From positions 47,309 to 111,308 of the forward strand of contig JAPPMC010000095.1 of NCBI GenBank assembly GCA_028819235.1: 64,000 bases of DNA, given 5' to 3'. Position 1 is the stretch's first letter. Every line of letters starts with the position of its first letter. Shown piece after piece: positions 62,175 through 64,000 of this stretch. The notes below the pieces were generated by a model, which saw nothing but the letters and a program-made list of their open reading frames with translations, was not told the DNA's origin and did no database searches. This DNA comes from Bryobacterales bacterium. Its GTDB lineage: Bacteria; Acidobacteriota; Terriglobia; Bryobacterales; UBA6623. The position numbers and the translations under genes are program-made.

Positions 62175-63218
62175 TCATCCCGTGGCGGGGCCGTCGGGGA
62201 GGAACTGGTACGTAGCAGCCAGATAGGCAACGTAGGCCGCGACCAAGACCAGACCGAACGGTCGCTTGAGGGTGTCGCCCGAAACGAACACTCCGACCCT
62301 GAAGACGATCAGGATCAGCAGCATCGCCGGGTAGAGCACGGTGAAGAAGGCCGGGCTCGCCTCCAACCCCCCGGGTGTCACGGCCGCTGCCGCTCCGGCT
62401 ACGAACAGCACGTTGAGAATGTCCGCTCCTATCACGTTCCCGACAGCTAGGCCCCCTTGGCCCCGTCTCGCGGCGGTCAGAGCGGTGACCAGCTCGGGCA
62501 GCGACGTGCCGAACGCGACGAGCGTCCCGGCGATCACGCTCTCCGGCACCTCAATGCGCTTGGCAGCCTCGGTTACTCCAGGGATCACGATCTGCGCGAA
62601 GATCACTACCCCGGCCGTCGCGGCGACGAGCTTCAGGAGCGTCAGGAGCGGGGCCCGGCGTGCCGGGTGCCCCTTGGGTCTGCTGGTTTCCTGCCGATGC
62701 TGGCCCGCCCAGCGAACTGAGAGATACAGATAGGCGGCCAAGAGGGCCAAGAGACCGAATCCAGCAGTCTGCGAGAGCCTGCCTCCGGCGCTGAACGTGC
62801 CTTGCAACGAGCCCCATGGAGTGCTGAGGGCTACCATCAGAAGCCCGGCCCCGATCTGTATCCATCCTTGGCGGTTGACGATCTTGGGGTCCAGTTGGAG
62901 TGGTGCCACTAGGCAAGCCAAGCCCAAAATCAGCCCGGTGTCGGCAATCACCGAGCCGACCGAGTTCCCGAGCGCGAGCCCAGGCGAGCCCTCGATTGCC
63001 GCCAATACCGAAACGGCAGCTTCTGGTGCGGTAGTGCCAAGGCTGACGATCGTCGCGCCGACCACCATTTGGGGGATCCGGACGCTTTCAGAGAATTCGA
63101 CAGCCTCGTCGACGAGGATGTCGGCCGCCTTGCCTAATGCGAGGAGGCTGGTTGCTATGGCAGCGAGCAGAACAGTCCAGTGGACCTGGGCAAAGAAGTG
63201 CTCCAGCAGCGCTTCCAT
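62175..63218 (-). CDS. Sodium/calcium exchanger family (CaCA) membrane protein
   Basis: A 347-residue membrane protein with about ten helices in two halves. The alpha-1 repeat is GATIVSLGTTAPEAAVSVLAAIEG and the alpha-2 repeat is AGTLVAFGTSLPELVTALTAARRG, followed by GNVIGADILNVLFV. These Glu/Asp-bearing repeats are the ion-binding core of the YrbG-type exchangers. The ions are probably Na and Ca or K; not shown. ATG 63218 gives a normal first helix. It is convergent with cysC after 92 bases. Confidence 0.92.
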   Translation of the reverse strand: MEALLEHFFAQVHWTVLLAAIATSLLALGKAADILVDEAVEFSESVRIPQMVVGATIVSLGTTAPEAAVSVLAAIEGSPGLALGNSVGSVIADTGLILGLACLVAPLQLDPKIVNRQGWIQIGAGLLMVALSTPWGSLQGTFSAGGRLSQTAGFGLLALLAAYLYLSVRWAGQHRQETSRPKGHPARRAPLLTLLKLVAATAGVVIFAQIVIPGVTEAAKRIEVPESVIAGTLVAFGTSLPELVTALTAARRGQGGLAVGNVIGADILNVLFVAGAAAAVTPGGLEASPAFFTVLYPAMLLILIVFRVGVFVSGDTLKRPFGLVLVAAYVAYLAATYQFLPDGPATG

Positions 63219-63479
63219 CGGGGGAAGGAGCGGTCGTCGCCGCGTAACCGGCGCCGAACCGGCACATTGCCGGGCGCCTTTCTCATCGTCTCACACGGGA
63301 CCCGCCGGTCGGCACTGCAGCCGGTTGCGCCCTATCGGCGGTCTCTCGGACCCCGCCCGGTGCGACGAGGTACGGTTCTGGGGCGTTGAGGTGTCACTCG
63401 CTCCCGTGGCCGCAGAACGACACGCGCGCGATCGCGATGCTGCGCAACTTGCTGCATTGGTCGGCTCCGTTTCGACGGC

Positions 63480-64000
63480 TTAGCCCTTGCTTTCCCACCA
63501 AATGTGGTCGGGCTGCGTTTGCGGCCTGGGAGGAAGGCGCGCATTCTCTAGGAGCTCTTCCATGTTGGCCAAGACACTCGGATGCTCCGCAGAAATGTCG
63601 CGTGACTCGGAGACGTCCTCGACCAAGTCGTAGAGCTCGAGTGGTGCCGCGGGTGCCGGCCGCACTGCCTTCCACTTCCCCGCGCGGATCGCCTGGGCCG
63701 GCACCTCGTCTCGGAACTCGCCTGTCTCGCTGTTGTGGCGCGGCAGCTCCCAGTAGAGGTAATTGTGAGCCCGCTGCTCAGACCTGCCCAAGAGGATGGG
63801 GACGACCGAGAGCCCGTCCGTCGCTGCTGGAGGCTCCGCCCCCGCCAGTTCGAGGGACGTAGCCAGGAAGTCGTGGAAACCCCAGACGTGGGCACTGCTC
63901 GAACCGGAGGCAATGTAGCCAGGCCAGCGCACGATCATGGGCACGCGCTGCCCATGCCCCATAAGCGGGACTTGACAACGGCACCCCTCGTGTGGCATCC
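63480..64000 (-). CDS. Sulfatase C-terminal part, cut by the window end
   Basis: The last 173 or so residues of an S1 sulfatase; its start lies beyond the right edge. RVPMIVRWPGYIASGSSSAHVWGFHDFLATSLELAGA is the typical block after the active-site region (about 63860-63960), and LELYDLVEDVSESRDISAEHP is the usual C-terminal block. Upstream of it PHEGCRCQVPLMGHGQ replaces the longer loop usually seen before the RVPMI stretch, so the loop is short or altered here. The catalytic Cys cannot be seen. Confidence 0.85.
   Translation of the reverse strand, partial: MPHEGCRCQVPLMGHGQRVPMIVRWPGYIASGSSSAHVWGFHDFLATSLELAGAEPPAATDGLSVVPILLGRSEQRAHNYLYWELPRHNSETGEFRDEVPAQAIRAGKWKAVRPAPAAPLELYDLVEDVSESRDISAEHPSVLANMEELLENARLPPRPQTQPDHIWWESKG

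Noticed and set aside
1..64000. Search for tRNA, rRNA, CRISPR arrays, phage genes or integrases
   Set aside because: None recognised by eye on either strand; a covariance or HMM scan could still find a diverged small RNA.

Overview
The window reads as about 64 kb of chromosome from a high-GC Gram-negative bacterium, most likely an Acidobacteriota member of the Bryobacterales/Solibacter type. This is inferred from a secreted protein ending in a TIGR03437-like C-terminal domain, from lone PQQ-propeller and Gfo/Idh/MocA proteins, from several S1 sulfatases, and from TonB and POTRA envelope genes. I did no database search. I saw no rRNA, tRNA or CRISPR array and no phage genes.

Layout. 0.5-6 kb: secreted HEXXH protein, VTT/DedA membrane protein, SAM hydrolase-like enzyme, M23 peptidase. 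6.2-10.5 kb: thiL, then a minus-strand sulfatase / small membrane protein / sodium:solute symporter operon. 10.5-17.4 kb: minus-strand TonB-like protein, Gfo/Idh oxidoreductase, PQQ propeller, NAD synthetase and a TPR-type lipoprotein-like protein. 18.2-28.5 kb: a small orphan gene, a beta-lactamase-NamZ fusion, serS, a glycosyltransferase/sulfotransferase pair, a long-chain acyl-CoA ligase, a POTRA protein and a DUF3592-like protein. 29-34.7 kb: a worn toxin-antitoxin pair, an SGNH hydrolase, priA, mltG and ruvX. 34.7-43 kb: sulfatase, YagF/YjhG-type sugar-acid dehydratase, Tat-exported ManD-like enolase, UDP-xylose synthase-like enzyme, surE, tlyA and nadK. 43-46.3 kb: Nramp-like transporter and a sulfatase. 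46.4-52 kb: an insertion-sequence graveyard made of two inverted IS630-type remnants enclosing a duplicated Rpn/YhgA-like nuclease gene and a DDE transposase fragment. 52-57.5 kb: SDR, TIGR01777 epimerase, sulfatase, RmlD-like reductase and a NucS-like nuclease. 57.5-59.6 kb: gene-poor DNA with a diverged repeat pair. 59.6-64 kb: sat-cysH-cysC, a CaCA exchanger and a sulfatase cut by the window end.

Theme. Sulfur recurs throughout: five sulfatases that would release sulfate from sulfated carbohydrates or other esters, sulfate activation (ATP sulfurylase), both reduction (APS reductase) and PAPS formation (APS kinase), and a sulfotransferase-like protein. Sugar-acid dehydratases and a nucleotide-sugar decarboxylase fit a polysaccharide-degrading, surface-glycan-making life style. 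Sodium-coupled transport hints at a marine or host-associated habitat. These links are inference from gene content.
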